Positions 54,146-62,781 of a stretch of 64,000 nt of DNA are shown piece by piece. The stretch covers positions 62,001 through 126,000 of the forward strand of contig NZ_VUKF01000001.1 of the NCBI RefSeq assembly GCF_009193185.1, given 5' to 3'. The translations under genes and the position numbers were made by a program. The stretch comes from Georgenia thermotolerans. Its GTDB lineage: Bacteria; Actinomycetota; Actinomycetes; Actinomycetales; Actinomycetaceae. Position 1 is the stretch's first letter, and each line of letters opens with the position of its first letter. Under the pieces are notes generated by a model. It did not search any database and was not told the origin of the DNA. It worked only from the letters and a program-made list of their open reading frames with translations.

Positions 54146-55720
54146 ATGGATTCGCGACGTCCGAGGCCTTACAAGTGGGATGTGAGCGACGATCCGAACC
54201 TGATCCGTGTAGAAGGCACCGACCGTGTTTTCCATCGCGGCCGGATTCTCGTCGTCCTCCTCATCCCCATCGCGATGGCGCTGGTCGCCGTCTCGTCGAT
54301 CAACGTCGCATTGCCGTCGATCTCCCGCGGCCTGGGCGCCACCGACACCGACCTGCAGTGGGTGCTCTCCGGCTACGCGCTGACGTTCGGGATCAGCCTC
54401 GTGCCCGCCGGCCGCGCCGGCGACGTGCTGGGTCGGGGCGCGTTCTTCGTCATCGGGCTGCTGCTGTTCTCGGTCGCCTCGCTCGCGTGCGGGCTGGCGC
54501 CGACCCCGGACTTCCTCAACGTCGCCCGGTTCGTCCAGGGCATCGGGGCCGGGCTGTACAACCCGCAGACGATGGGGATGATCCAGCAGTACTGGCGCGG
54601 GATGGAGCGCGCCCGGGCCTTCGCGCTGTTCGGCATGGTCGTCGCCGTCTCCGTGGCCGTGGGGCCGGTGCTGGCCGGGTTCATCATCCAGGCGTTCGGC
54701 CCGGAGATCGGCTGGCGGGCCTCCTTCCTCATCAACTTCCCCCTTGGGCTGATCGGCTGCGTCCTCGCGCTGCGCTGGTTCCCCTTCGGCAAGGAGCGCC
54801 AGCGGCGGGCGGCCAAGAAGGGGCTGCGGGAGGCGCGGCGGCTGGCGCGCCGGAACCGCCGGCCCGGCCGGCTCGGCTCTCCCGGGCTGGTGCGTGAGCG
54901 GATCGACCTCGACCCGGTCGGCGCCGTCGTCCTGGCCGTCGCGGTGCTGTGCGTGATGCTGCCGTTCATGTCCCGCACCGGCGGCGTCATCTGGCTGCTG
55001 CTGCCGGCCGGGCTCGTTCTCGTGGCCCTGTGGGCGATGTGGGAGCGGCACTACAAGGCGCGCGGCCGGGCGCCGATGGTGGACCTGGAGCTGTTCTCCT
55101 TCACCTCCTTCTCCAACGGCACCCTCGTCGCCGGCACGTACTTCCTCGGGTCGACGTCGATCTTCGTCGTCGTGGCGCTGTACCTGCAGAACGGCCTGGG
55201 GGCGAGCGCCCTGGAGACCGGGCTGGTCGGGCTGCCCAACGCCGTCGTCTCGGCGTTCTCGTCGGCCTGGGCCGGGCGCCGGGCGCTGATCAAGGGGCGG
55301 AGCATCGTCGTCGGGGCGCTGGTGTGCGCGATCGTCGGATCGGCGCTGAGCGTGGCGGTCGCCGTCCTCATCGAGAACGCCGGGATCGGCTTCGGGTGGC
55401 TCGCCCTGCCCCTCATGCTCGTCGGCCTCGGCCAGGGCGCGCTGGGCTCGGCGAACCAGACCCTGTCCCTCGAGGACGTGCCCACCAGCTACGGCGGCAC
55501 GGCCGGCGGGGTGAAGTCGACGGCCGAGCGCATCGGCACCGCGATCGGCAACGCGATGATCACCGCGATTTTCTTCGGGGTGGTCGGGGTGGCCGCGTGG
55601 GAGCACGGCTTCGCCGCGGCGTTCGGGGCGATCTGCGTGTGCCTGCTGGTCTCGCTCGTGGTCGCGGTGCGGGACCGCAAGGTGTCCGGGGACGGCCCGA
55701 TGGCGGTAGAGACGCGCTGA
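54146..55720 (+). CDS. DHA2-family (14-TM) drug/metabolite efflux transporter
   Basis: 524 residues with about 14 membrane segments. Major-facilitator marks are visible: INVALPSISRGLGATDTDLQ, WVLSGYALTFGISLVPAGR with the motif-A-like GDVLGRG, RFVQGIGAGLYNPQTMGMIQ and the motif-C-like GPVLAGF. A basic cytosolic loop (RQRRAAKKGLREARRLARRN) lies near residue 220. It would export a hydrophobic compound with protons. The ATG at 54146 has GGGAG upstream; a GTG at 54182 would remove 12 residues. It lies before the PadR regulator gene, a common pairing for efflux control. Confidence 0.9.
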   Translation: MDSRRPRPYKWDVSDDPNLIRVEGTDRVFHRGRILVVLLIPIAMALVAVSSINVALPSISRGLGATDTDLQWVLSGYALTFGISLVPAGRAGDVLGRGAFFVIGLLLFSVASLACGLAPTPDFLNVARFVQGIGAGLYNPQTMGMIQQYWRGMERARAFALFGMVVAVSVAVGPVLAGFIIQAFGPEIGWRASFLINFPLGLIGCVLALRWFPFGKERQRRAAKKGLREARRLARRNRRPGRLGSPGLVRERIDLDPVGAVVLAVAVLCVMLPFMSRTGGVIWLLLPAGLVLVALWAMWERHYKARGRAPMVDLELFSFTSFSNGTLVAGTYFLGSTSIFVVVALYLQNGLGASALETGLVGLPNAVVSAFSSAWAGRRALIKGRSIVVGALVCAIVGSALSVAVAVLIENAGIGFGWLALPLMLVGLGQGALGSANQTLSLEDVPTSYGGTAGGVKSTAERIGTAIGNAMITAIFFGVVGVAAWEHGFAAAFGAICVCLLVSLVVAVRDRKVSGDGPMAVETR

Positions 55721-55828
55721 CGCCGGGCCACGACGCGCGGGAACGCCCGCGATGGCCTGCAGCGCGTCACGCGCGCGCCAACGGTGCATGGTAGACAAAT
55801 CCGCTAGGTGCGTTGTCAGCTATGGGCC

Positions 55829-56347
55829 ATGGTGCTCTCCCGGCTGATCCTCGGCCTCCTCGCGCTCGCTCCGATGAGCGGTTACGACGTCAAGAAGCAC
55901 GTCGACTCGACCATCCGTCACTTCTGGGCCGCCGACAAGGCGCAGGTCTACCGCGCGCTCGCCTCCCTGGTCCGCGAGGGCCTTGCCACCGTCGAGGTCA
56001 TTCCGCAGGAGGGCCGGCCCGACCGCCAGGAGCACCGCATCACCGAGGCCGGCCGCCGAGCCCTGCGGGACTGGCTCGCCTCTCCCCTGCCCACCCCCAC
56101 CGACCGAGACCCCTTCCTCGCGCGCGTGTTCTTCGCCGGTGACCTGGAGCCCGAGGAGGTGCGTGTCCTCCTCGCGCAGCGCCGGGAGCAGACCCAAGAG
56201 CTCCTCGCCGCGCTCACCGCCCTCCGCCCCGCCACGGCTGTCACCGACCGTGCCGGCTACCTCCGCGTCGCCACCCTCGAGAACGGGCTCGCCCACGCGC
56301 GCGCCGAGCTCGACTGGCTCGACACCCTCGAGAAGGACCTGCCATGA
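55829..56347 (+). CDS. PadR-family transcriptional regulator
   Basis: 172 residues. The winged helix is typical (LILGLLALAPMSGYDVKKHV, ADKAQVYRALASLVREGLA, EHRITEAGRRALRDWL), followed by the longer C-terminal dimerisation helices of the Vir/PadR subfamily (LAQRREQTQELLAALTAL, LENGLAHARAELDWLDTLE). The ATG at 55829 was chosen because homologues begin just before LSRLILG; a GTG at 55808 adds seven residues. It overlaps the hydrolase gene (ATGA) and probably regulates it and the upstream efflux transporter. Confidence 0.88.
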   Translation: MVLSRLILGLLALAPMSGYDVKKHVDSTIRHFWAADKAQVYRALASLVREGLATVEVIPQEGRPDRQEHRITEAGRRALRDWLASPLPTPTDRDPFLARVFFAGDLEPEEVRVLLAQRREQTQELLAALTALRPATAVTDRAGYLRVATLENGLAHARAELDWLDTLEKDLP

Positions 56348-57138
56348 CCACCCACACCGCCGGCCGCCCGCGGTCCTACCCCGTCGAGCACCATGCCTCC
56401 GCCGAGTCCGACACCACGATCGTCCTGCTGCACGGCGGCAACGTCGCCAACTGGATGTGGGACCCCCAGGTGAAGGCCCTGACCGACCACCACGTGCTCA
56501 CGCCGCACCTCCCCGGCTTCGGCAACCGCGCCGGCGAAATTTGGCAGTCTCTCGCGGCCACGGCGGACGACGTCGCCGCCACCATCGCCGCACACGCCAG
56601 GGGCGGCCGCGCCCACGTCGTCGGACTCTCCCTCGGCGGCGTGGTGACCACCCGCCTGCTCGCGCGCCACCCCGAGGTCGTGCGCTCCGCGCTCATCACC
56701 GGCGTCCCCCTCGCTGGGGTCCATGGCCTCACCCGCTGGCTGGGCGACCTCCAGCTCGGACTCTGGGACAAGCGATGGTTCTGGCAAGCGCAGTCCTACG
56801 CCTTCGGCCTTCCCGCGGAGGACCGCGACCTCTTCGTCGAGCACGGCCTCACCGTCAGCAAGGACAACGCCGTGCGCCTGATGCGGGAGGTGTACGACGG
56901 CGGAGCGCCGGACGGCATCGGCGCCTACCGCGGCCGGCTGCTCGCCATCGCCGGCGGGAAGGAGTCGGCGTCGGTGCGGCGGTCGTTCCCCCATCTGCGC
57001 CGAGCGGTCCCGCAGGTCGAGTGCCGGATCGCCCCCGGCATGCACCACGCATGGAACATCGAGGACGCCGGCCTGTTCACCGACGTCGTCCGCGCCTGGG
57101 TGCACGGCGAGGTCGACCCGCGCCTCCGTCCCGCCTGA
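56344..57138 (+). CDS. Alpha/beta-fold hydrolase
   Basis: 264 residues. The oxyanion region is VLLHGGNVANWMWD, the nucleophile elbow is VVGLSLGGVVTT with the serine near residue 98, and the catalytic histidine lies in GMHHAWNIED near 235. Substrate unknown; esterase or lactonase-like chemistry is possible. It overlaps the PadR gene by 4 bp, so it is co-transcribed and probably serves detoxification of the compound sensed by PadR. No signal peptide. Confidence 0.85.
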   Translation: MTTHTAGRPRSYPVEHHASAESDTTIVLLHGGNVANWMWDPQVKALTDHHVLTPHLPGFGNRAGEIWQSLAATADDVAATIAAHARGGRAHVVGLSLGGVVTTRLLARHPEVVRSALITGVPLAGVHGLTRWLGDLQLGLWDKRWFWQAQSYAFGLPAEDRDLFVEHGLTVSKDNAVRLMREVYDGGAPDGIGAYRGRLLAIAGGKESASVRRSFPHLRRAVPQVECRIAPGMHHAWNIEDAGLFTDVVRAWVHGEVDPRLRPA

Positions 57139-57227
57139 TCCACATCCCGGGGGCCAGGCGGCGCGCGAAGACCGCTGGGGGTGCGCGGCCCACGCGCGGC
57201 CCGACACGAGACCGCCGAGCGGTCACG

Positions 57228-57623
57228 TCACTGACGCACGTCGGCCGGTCCCTGGCCCATCGGCAGCCCGGCGGCCCGCCACGCGTCCACGCCGCCGATC
57301 ATGTCCGTGGCCCGGTGGAGGCCCACAGCCCGCAGCGACGCGGCCGCGAGGCTCGAGCTGTACCCGTGGCGGCAGGCCACCACGACCTGCAGGTCGTAGC
57401 CGGTGGCTTCGGGGATGCGCCAGGGGCAGGCGGGGTCCAGGCGCCACTCCAGCACGGTGCGGTCGATGACCAGCGCGCCGGGGAGCTCGCCCTGCTCGCG
57501 CCGCTGGGCCTCGGTGCGGGTGTCCACCAGCAGCGCCCCGGCGGCGACCGCCGCCCGCACCTCCAGCGGCTCGAGCCGCTGGACTCCTACTCGTGCCGCG
57601 GCGAGCACCTCGTCGATACCCAC
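57228..57623 (-). CDS. Rhodanese-like sulfurtransferase domain protein
   Basis: 131 residues, one rhodanese domain. LLVDTRTEAQRREQGELPGA is the CDC25/rhodanese substrate-side motif and the active-site loop is VVACRHGYSSSLAA with the catalytic cysteine. The C-terminus GGVDAWRAAGLPM is typical. Such proteins transfer sulfane sulfur or act in redox/stress responses. The GTG at 57621-57623 was chosen because homologues start near GIDEVLAAARVG; a longer upstream frame has no family likeness. It converges on the hydrolase gene. Confidence 0.87.
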   Translation of the reverse strand: MGIDEVLAAARVGVQRLEPLEVRAAVAAGALLVDTRTEAQRREQGELPGALVIDRTVLEWRLDPACPWRIPEATGYDLQVVVACRHGYSSSLAAASLRAVGLHRATDMIGGVDAWRAAGLPMGQGPADVRQ

Positions 57624-57768
57624 CCGCACAGCATCGCGCCTGGCCGGTGGACGCGCGAGGTAGCGGGGTGACCACCGGCACACCCGGTCACGGACGCCGG
57701 TCCCAGGTTGAGGCCGACCGCCGTCCGTAGCGTGGCGGCATCCCAGACCCTCACCCGGAAGGCGGCAG

Positions 57769-58614
57769 ATGTCCTACGTCGAGCCCGCCGCCGTCGTTGA
57801 CGCGATGGTGGCCCTCGGGGCTAAGAAGGCGCACCTGCGTCGGGGGCAGCTGGTGCTGCGCGGCACGCTCGGCGGCATGTTCCTCGGTGTGGCGACGACG
57901 CTGGCGCTGACCGCCGCCACCCAGACCGGGCTCCCGTTCGCCGGTGCCCTGGTCTTCCCCGTCGGCTTCGTGATGGTGCTGCTGCTCGGGTTCGAGATGG
58001 TCACCGGCTCCTTCGCCGTCGTCCCGCTCGCCGTGCTCGAACGGCGGGCCACCGCCACCGAGATGGCACGGGCGTTCTGGTGGGTGATCGTCGGGCACCT
58101 GCTGGGCGGCGTGCTGTTCGGGCTGCTCTTCGCCGCCACGGCCAGCGAGATGTGGACGACGCCGGACGCGCCGGTTGCGCGGGCGCTGGTCGACCTCGCC
58201 GCGCACAAGACCCTCGACCATCAATACCTCGGCGCCGCCGGGATCCTGCTGGTCGTTCTGAAGGGGGTGCTGTGCAACTGGCTGGTCGGCACCGGCGTCG
58301 TGATGGGGCTGACGTCGACCAGGACCGGCGGGAAGATCCTCGCGATGTGGCTGCCTGTCATGACCTTCTTCGCGCTCGGGCTCGAGCACGGCGTAGTGAA
58401 CCTGTTCGTCGTCCCCGGCGCCATGATGCTCGGGGCGCCGATCGGGCTCGGCGACTGGTGGCTGTGGAACCAGATCCCGGCACTGGTGGGGAACTTCCTC
58501 GGGGCGCTGGTGTTCGTCGCGCTGGCCATGTACGCCGCGCACCGGCGCCCGGCGCCGGAGGTGGCCCCGGTGCCCGCCGTCTCCCCGCGGAGCCGCTCCG
58601 TGGCGGATGCCTGA
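57769..58614 (+). CDS. Formate/nitrite transporter (FNT) family channel
   Basis: 281 residues with six membrane segments. The FNT signature is seen in VLKGVLCNWLVGTGVVMGL and the pore histidine in GLEHGVVNLFVVP, matching the conserved His of FocA/NirC. The N-terminal helix AVVDAMVALGAKKAHL lies along the inner membrane face in known structures. It moves formate, nitrite or related monovalent anions. CGGAAGG precedes the ATG. It stands alone between rhodanese and DHFR-like genes. Confidence 0.88.
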   Translation: MSYVEPAAVVDAMVALGAKKAHLRRGQLVLRGTLGGMFLGVATTLALTAATQTGLPFAGALVFPVGFVMVLLLGFEMVTGSFAVVPLAVLERRATATEMARAFWWVIVGHLLGGVLFGLLFAATASEMWTTPDAPVARALVDLAAHKTLDHQYLGAAGILLVVLKGVLCNWLVGTGVVMGLTSTRTGGKILAMWLPVMTFFALGLEHGVVNLFVVPGAMMLGAPIGLGDWWLWNQIPALVGNFLGALVFVALAMYAAHRRPAPEVAPVPAVSPRSRSVADA

Positions 58615-58667
58615 GCTGACGTCTCATCGCGCCTGTCGGCGGCCGTCGGGATGATGCGGCGCGGGTG

Positions 58668-59210
58668 TCAGCCGCGCCCGTAGTCCAGGTGCACCACGCC
58701 GTTGTCGTAGACGTCGTGGGCCTTCAGCGTGAGCCGGGTGGGGACGGCGCCGTCGTCGAACAGGCGCGCGCCCGTGCCGCGGGCGACGGGATAGACGAAC
58801 AGGTGCAGGTCATCGACGAGGCCGTCGCGCAGCAGCGCGCGGACGAGCGTGCCGCTGCCGGAGACGTAGATCGCGCCGTCGGTGCTCTCCTTCAGGCCGA
58901 GGATCGCGTCCTTCGAGTACGGCAGCGTCGTCGAGGGGCCCCAGTCCGCGCTGGGCTCGCGGGAGGCGACGACGTACTTGTGGGTGTCGTTGAAGAACGG
59001 GGCGCCGGGGTCGTCCTCGGCGGTGCGCACCGACCAGGCCGGTGCGAACATCTCGTACGTCCGGCGGCCCAGGAGGATCGCCGTCGCGGCCCCTGTGATC
59101 GCCCCGAGGGTCTCCCCCATCTGCGGGTCGAAGCCGTACTCGAACGTCCAGCTCGGGTCCTCGTAGACGCCGTCGAGCGAGATGAACTCGTGCACCGCGA
59201 TCGTGCCCAT
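58668..59210 (-). CDS. Dihydrofolate-reductase-like (RibD C-terminal) protein
   Basis: 180 residues. EFISLDGVYEDP is the family opening, ILLGRRTYEMFAPAW the cofactor-loop region, and IYVSGSGTLVRALLRDGLVDDL the NADPH-binding end. These match the actinobacterial DHFR-family proteins that are usually not the essential folate enzyme. The ATG at 59208-59210 has AAGGGG about 7 bases upstream. Function beyond an NADPH-linked reductase is unknown. Confidence 0.87.
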   Translation of the reverse strand: MGTIAVHEFISLDGVYEDPSWTFEYGFDPQMGETLGAITGAATAILLGRRTYEMFAPAWSVRTAEDDPGAPFFNDTHKYVVASREPSADWGPSTTLPYSKDAILGLKESTDGAIYVSGSGTLVRALLRDGLVDDLHLFVYPVARGTGARLFDDGAVPTRLTLKAHDVYDNGVVHLDYGRG

Positions 59211-59404
59211 GGATACGCCCCTTCGTTGGTCGGCCGAGCGCCCAGCCTTCACAAGCCCGCGTGAACCGTCAACGGGTTTGGCCGGAAGACGCCGTCGTGC
59301 ATCGCGGGCGGGTTCAGCCACAGCGCCCCCGACACCGAGGAAACCTGATCACGGATCCTCGACGGACTCGACGCCCTGCTGCGGCACTGGCCCGCGCCCT
59401 GACG

Positions 59405-59435
59405 GGGGCCGGACCCCGTGGTGGTGCCCGGCCCC
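59405..59435. terminator. Hairpin downstream of the EEP nuclease gene
   Basis: GGGGCCGG (59405-59412) pairs with CCGGCCCC (59428-59435) across a 15-base loop, about 27 bp after the minus-strand EEP gene stop. Confidence 0.5.
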
Positions 59436-59461
59436 TGCCGGCGTGCTTCAGCGCCCCGGGG

Positions 59462-60463
59462 TCACTTGATGCGCAGGTCCGAGACGACCGCGGAGTGGTC
59501 GGAGGAGAACTGCTCGGCGCCGGGCTGCGCGGCGATGGTGTAGGAGTCCTTGACCTGGACCACCTGGCCCTTGGCGTAGATGAAGTCGATCCGGTCCGGG
59601 GTGATCATGTCCAGGCGGGGGCTCCAGGTCATGCCGGGGGCCTGGCAGACGTTGGGGTTGGCGGCCCGGTAGGTGTCCACGAAGCCGGCGTCGGTGAACT
59701 GGTCGGTGGCCTCCAGGTCGTAGGACAGGCCGAAGTGGTCGGCGCAGCCGGCCCACTGGGAGGTCCAGTCGGACCCGGGCATGGTGTTGAGGTCCCCGCC
59801 CATGAGGACCGGCTCGCCGGAGGCGGCGTGGGTGTCGACGTAGTCGAGGAACTCGGCGACCGTCCGGGTCTGGCGCTGGTCGGCGTCGACGATCTCCTGC
59901 GCGGGCACCGACGGCTCGCGGCCGGCGGCGACGTCGCGGGCGTTGGCCTCGATGAGGTCGCCCACCCAGGGGTTGGTGTAGTTGCTCCAGAAGGTGAAGG
60001 CGTTGAGCGCGCGGCCGTCGTCGGCGATCACCCGGGCGCCGCCGAGGTGGAAGGCGCCGGTCTCCAGGTAGCCGGCCGGGGCGGGGAACACCTCGTCGAC
60101 GTCGAAGTGGGTGAAGAGCCAGAGGTTGTCGTTGCCGGTCGAGCTCGGCGTGATCTGCACGCCGGCCCAATCCTTGCCGGTTGCGTCCTCGAGCGCGGCG
60201 GCGATCTCGTCCCCGGCGCCATAGGTCTCGACGGAGAAGAACACGTCCGGGTTGACCTCGACGATCTGGTCGATGACCTCCTGGCGGTTGTCGACGTCGT
60301 CCCAGTTGTCGTCGAGCCCGCCGTGGTAGATGTTCCAGGCCAGGACCCGCACGTCGGTCGGCTTGCCCGCGTGGGCGGGAGGCGTGGCCGTCGCGGGGGC
60401 GGCGGCGAGGACGGCGGCGCTGGTGAGCAGGCTGGCGAGGGCGACTCTGCGAAGGGTTCTCAT
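59462..60463 (-). CDS. Secreted endonuclease/exonuclease/phosphatase (EEP) family protein
   Basis: 333 residues. A Sec signal (LRRVALASLLTSAAVLAAAP, then ATATPPAHA) indicates export. The EEP fold has all landmarks: VLAWNIYHGG, VNPDVFFSVETYG (metal-binding Glu), GGDLNTMPGSDW, DRIDFIYAKG and SSDHSAVV (catalytic Asp-His). The group includes nucleases, sphingomyelinases and phosphatases; the target is undetermined. The ATG at 60461-60463 gives a positively charged signal start; an upstream extension lacks signal features. Confidence 0.9.
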   Translation of the reverse strand: MRTLRRVALASLLTSAAVLAAAPATATPPAHAGKPTDVRVLAWNIYHGGLDDNWDDVDNRQEVIDQIVEVNPDVFFSVETYGAGDEIAAALEDATGKDWAGVQITPSSTGNDNLWLFTHFDVDEVFPAPAGYLETGAFHLGGARVIADDGRALNAFTFWSNYTNPWVGDLIEANARDVAAGREPSVPAQEIVDADQRQTRTVAEFLDYVDTHAASGEPVLMGGDLNTMPGSDWTSQWAGCADHFGLSYDLEATDQFTDAGFVDTYRAANPNVCQAPGMTWSPRLDMITPDRIDFIYAKGQVVQVKDSYTIAAQPGAEQFSSDHSAVVSDLRIK

Positions 60464-60627
60464 GCCGCCAACGTAGGGAGCCGTGGTGAACGGTTGACCA
60501 GCGCGTGGCCAACCTCGGGGGAACCCGCGGTGATCCGGCTCGTCGCCTGAGACGCCCACGATCGGGCGCATGTCGTTGCGCCACGAATGCGCGGACGGAA
60601 CGACCGGCCGTTCGGGACGATGACAGC

Positions 60628-60975
60628 ATGAGCAGCGTCGACCAGGCCATCGCCGAGGTACCCTCGCCGTCGCGCGAGGCCCTTCAGCACGTCATCGACA
60701 TCGCCCGGCGCCTCGCCCCGGACGCTGAGGACGGCATGAGCTACGGGATGCCCGCCCTGAAGGTCGCGGGAAAGCCCCTCGTCAGCGTCGTCGCCACGGC
60801 GAAGCACCTGTCCCTCTACCCGTTCTCCGGCGCGGCGATCGACACCGTGCGCGAGGAACTCGCGGGCTACTCCCTCTCCAAGGGCACGGTGCGCTTCTCC
60901 GCCGAGCACCCGCTGCCCGACGACGTCGTCGAGCGCCTCCTGCGGGCGCGGCTGGCGGAGATCACCGGCGCCTGA
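60628..60975 (+). CDS. DUF1801-family protein
   Basis: 115 residues of the YdhG/DUF1801 fold: REALQHVIDIARRLAPDAED, MSYGMPALKVAGKPLVSV, AAIDTVREELAGYSLSKGTV and PDDVVERLLRARLAEI. Some members are described as iron chaperones, but function is unsettled. The ATG at 60628 was chosen because the conserved helix starts soon after. It is divergent from the EEP gene and followed by the structured repeat at 61035-61114. Confidence 0.85.
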   Translation: MSSVDQAIAEVPSPSREALQHVIDIARRLAPDAEDGMSYGMPALKVAGKPLVSVVATAKHLSLYPFSGAAIDTVREELAGYSLSKGTVRFSAEHPLPDDVVERLLRARLAEITGA

Positions 60976-61034
60976 CCCACGCCCGCGGCTCGGAACGGTG
61001 GCGCACCCTCATGTCCCCGGTCCACGCCCCTCAG

Positions 61035-61114
61035 AACGCCACAATTGCTAGCTGCGTGACAGATGTGGCGGCACTGCGAGCCACTTCCGCCACTGCAGCC
61101 CCAATTGTGGCGTT
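61035..61114. repeat. 80-bp imperfect palindromic element
   Basis: The arms AACGCCACAATTG (61035-61047) and CAATTGTGGCGTT (61102-61114) are perfectly complementary. Inside, GCTGC pairs with GCAGC and GTGGCGG pairs with CCGCCAC, giving a long three-part stem. It is intergenic and AT-richer than its surroundings. It resembles a REP/MITE-like element or a structured RNA; identity unknown. Confidence 0.6.
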
Positions 61115-61172
61115 TCATGCTGTGGCCTCGTCGGCGGGCCGACCGCTCAGCCCACCTCGTTAGGCTGCGGGC

Positions 61173-61901
61173 ATGCCGAACCCCACCGCCGCCATCCTCG
61201 TCATCGGCGACGAGATCCTGTCCGGACGCACCCGCGAGGCCAACGCCTACCACCTGGCCGGCGAGCTGAGCCGCGTCGGGATCGACCTGCGCGAGATCCG
61301 GGTCGTGCCCGACGACCACGCCGTGATCGTCGACGCGCTCAACGCCCTGCGCGTCGCGCACGCCCACGTGTTCACCTCCGGCGGCATCGGGCCGACCCAC
61401 GACGACATCACCGCTGACGCCGTCGCCGCGGCCTTCGGCGTCGGCATCGACGTGCGCGACGACGCCCGCGAGCTCATCGAGAAGGCGCTCGCCGCGCGCG
61501 GCGTCACCGCCACCGCCGACCAGCTGCGCATGGCCCGCATCCCCGACGGCGCCACCCTCATCGTCAACGGCGTCTCCGGCGCGCCGGGCTTCAGCATCGG
61601 CAACGTCCACGTCATGGCCGGGGTGCCGAGCATCTTCGTGGCGATGCTGGCCATCGTCCTGCCGAAGCTCGAGGCCGGCACCCCGCGCCTGTCGCGCGAG
61701 GTGCGCTTCGAGGTGGGCGAGGGCCGGATCGCGACCCCGCTGCGCCGGCTCGCCGAGGAGATGCCGCAGCTGACCGTCGGGTCCTACCCGTTCCGCGACG
61801 GCGACGTGCGCGGCACGAACATCGTCGTGCGCGGCACCGACCCGGCGCTGCTCGACGAGGCGGTGGCCCGGCTCGAGGAGCTGCGCGCGAGCGTCGGCTG
61901 A
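61173..61901 (+). CDS. CinA-like molybdopterin-binding domain protein
   Basis: 242 residues, the MoCF_biosynth-type domain of CinA without the C-terminal nicotinamide-mononucleotide deamidase domain. Marks are ILVIGDEILSGRTREANAYH, VFTSGGIGPTHDDITADAVA and GAPGFSIGNVHVMAGVPSIF. Stand-alone proteins of this type are often annotated as competence/damage-inducible or molybdopterin-binding. They probably hydrolyse an ADP-ribose-like nucleotide, which I infer from the family and do not see here. It converges on the next gene with an 8-bp gap. Confidence 0.88.
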   Translation: MPNPTAAILVIGDEILSGRTREANAYHLAGELSRVGIDLREIRVVPDDHAVIVDALNALRVAHAHVFTSGGIGPTHDDITADAVAAAFGVGIDVRDDARELIEKALAARGVTATADQLRMARIPDGATLIVNGVSGAPGFSIGNVHVMAGVPSIFVAMLAIVLPKLEAGTPRLSREVRFEVGEGRIATPLRRLAEEMPQLTVGSYPFRDGDVRGTNIVVRGTDPALLDEAVARLEELRASVG

Positions 61902-61909
61902 GCGGTCGG

Positions 61910-62704
61910 TCAGCCGCGCCCGGGGGTCGGGTGCGCGGCGCCGTCGTCGCCGGTGTCCGCCTCGGGGTGGGCCGGGCCGTCGCCCGCGGTTCCCGCCTGG
62001 GGCCTGGCCGGCCCCTCAGGATGTGACGGCGCGTCGATCGCGCCGGCGATCCGCTGCTCGAAGGCGTCGGTGGTGGCGGTCGGCAGCACGACGAGCCCCT
62101 CGAGCTCGCGGGTCGCGCGCCGGTAGGCCGACTGTCGCTCGGCGTAGGTGGCGGCCGGGTCGTCGGCGAGGGCGATGAACCGCTTGGCCCGGATCAGCGC
62201 CTGCTGCTCGGTCACGGTGAAGTCGGACGCGCGCCGGCGGCGGGCCTCCTGCTCGGCCAGGTCGAACGCCGTCTCGTAGCGGCGCACGGCGTCGCGGTAC
62301 TCGGTGAGCCGGCTGGGCTCCTTCAGCTCGTCGGGGTCCTCGGGCCGCAGGGCGTCGGCGTCGCGCCTGGCGCGGTGGAAGTCGAGCGTGAGCGGCTCGC
62401 GCATGTCGGTCATGAGCGGGTAGTCGATGAGCTTGGCGACGTCGAGCTCGTAGTCCAGCCACCGCTTGTTGGCCGCGTCGTGGCGGGCCAGGGTCCGATC
62501 GATCTCGCTCTGGGTGATCTTGGCCTGCTCGGCCGCCGCGGCGCGGGCGCCATACTTGATCCGGGCGAGCTCGATCTTGTCCTGCCTGCGCCGCTCGTCC
62601 CAGCTGCGCGCGTTACGCGCGATGGAGTTGATGGTGCCGCCCAGGGCCCCACCGATGGGAAACACGAGCCACCAGTAGTTCCCGATGAACTCGAAGACGT
62701 TCAC
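61910..62704 (-). CDS. Unknown protein with N-terminal membrane helix and long coiled region
   Basis: 264 residues. A hydrophobic start (FEFIGNYWWLVFPIGGALGG) anchors a long helical, charged part (RSWDERRRQDKIELARIKYG, RTLARHDAANKRWLDYELDV, EYRDAVRRYETAFDLAEQEA). The Pro/Gly/His-rich tail (HPEGPARPQAGTAG) is repetitive, with HPE/AHP units. No family recognised; similar proteins occur in Micrococcales as hypothetical. The ATG at 62702-62704 directly precedes the membrane helix. Confidence 0.7.
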   Translation of the reverse strand: MNVFEFIGNYWWLVFPIGGALGGTINSIARNARSWDERRRQDKIELARIKYGARAAAAEQAKITQSEIDRTLARHDAANKRWLDYELDVAKLIDYPLMTDMREPLTLDFHRARRDADALRPEDPDELKEPSRLTEYRDAVRRYETAFDLAEQEARRRRASDFTVTEQQALIRAKRFIALADDPAATYAERQSAYRRATRELEGLVVLPTATTDAFEQRIAGAIDAPSHPEGPARPQAGTAGDGPAHPEADTGDDGAAHPTPGRG

Positions 62705-62781
62705 GAGCGGCAGTCTAGGTGGCAGCCGAGTGCAGGGGACGTAGGGCTGACAAGGGTGGCCGGCCGGTCGACACTGGCGGG

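Noticed and set aside
57139-57227. Terminator between the hydrolase and rhodanese genes
   Set aside because: Only a 7-bp GACCGCT/AGCGGTC pairing across a long loop was found, too weak to list.
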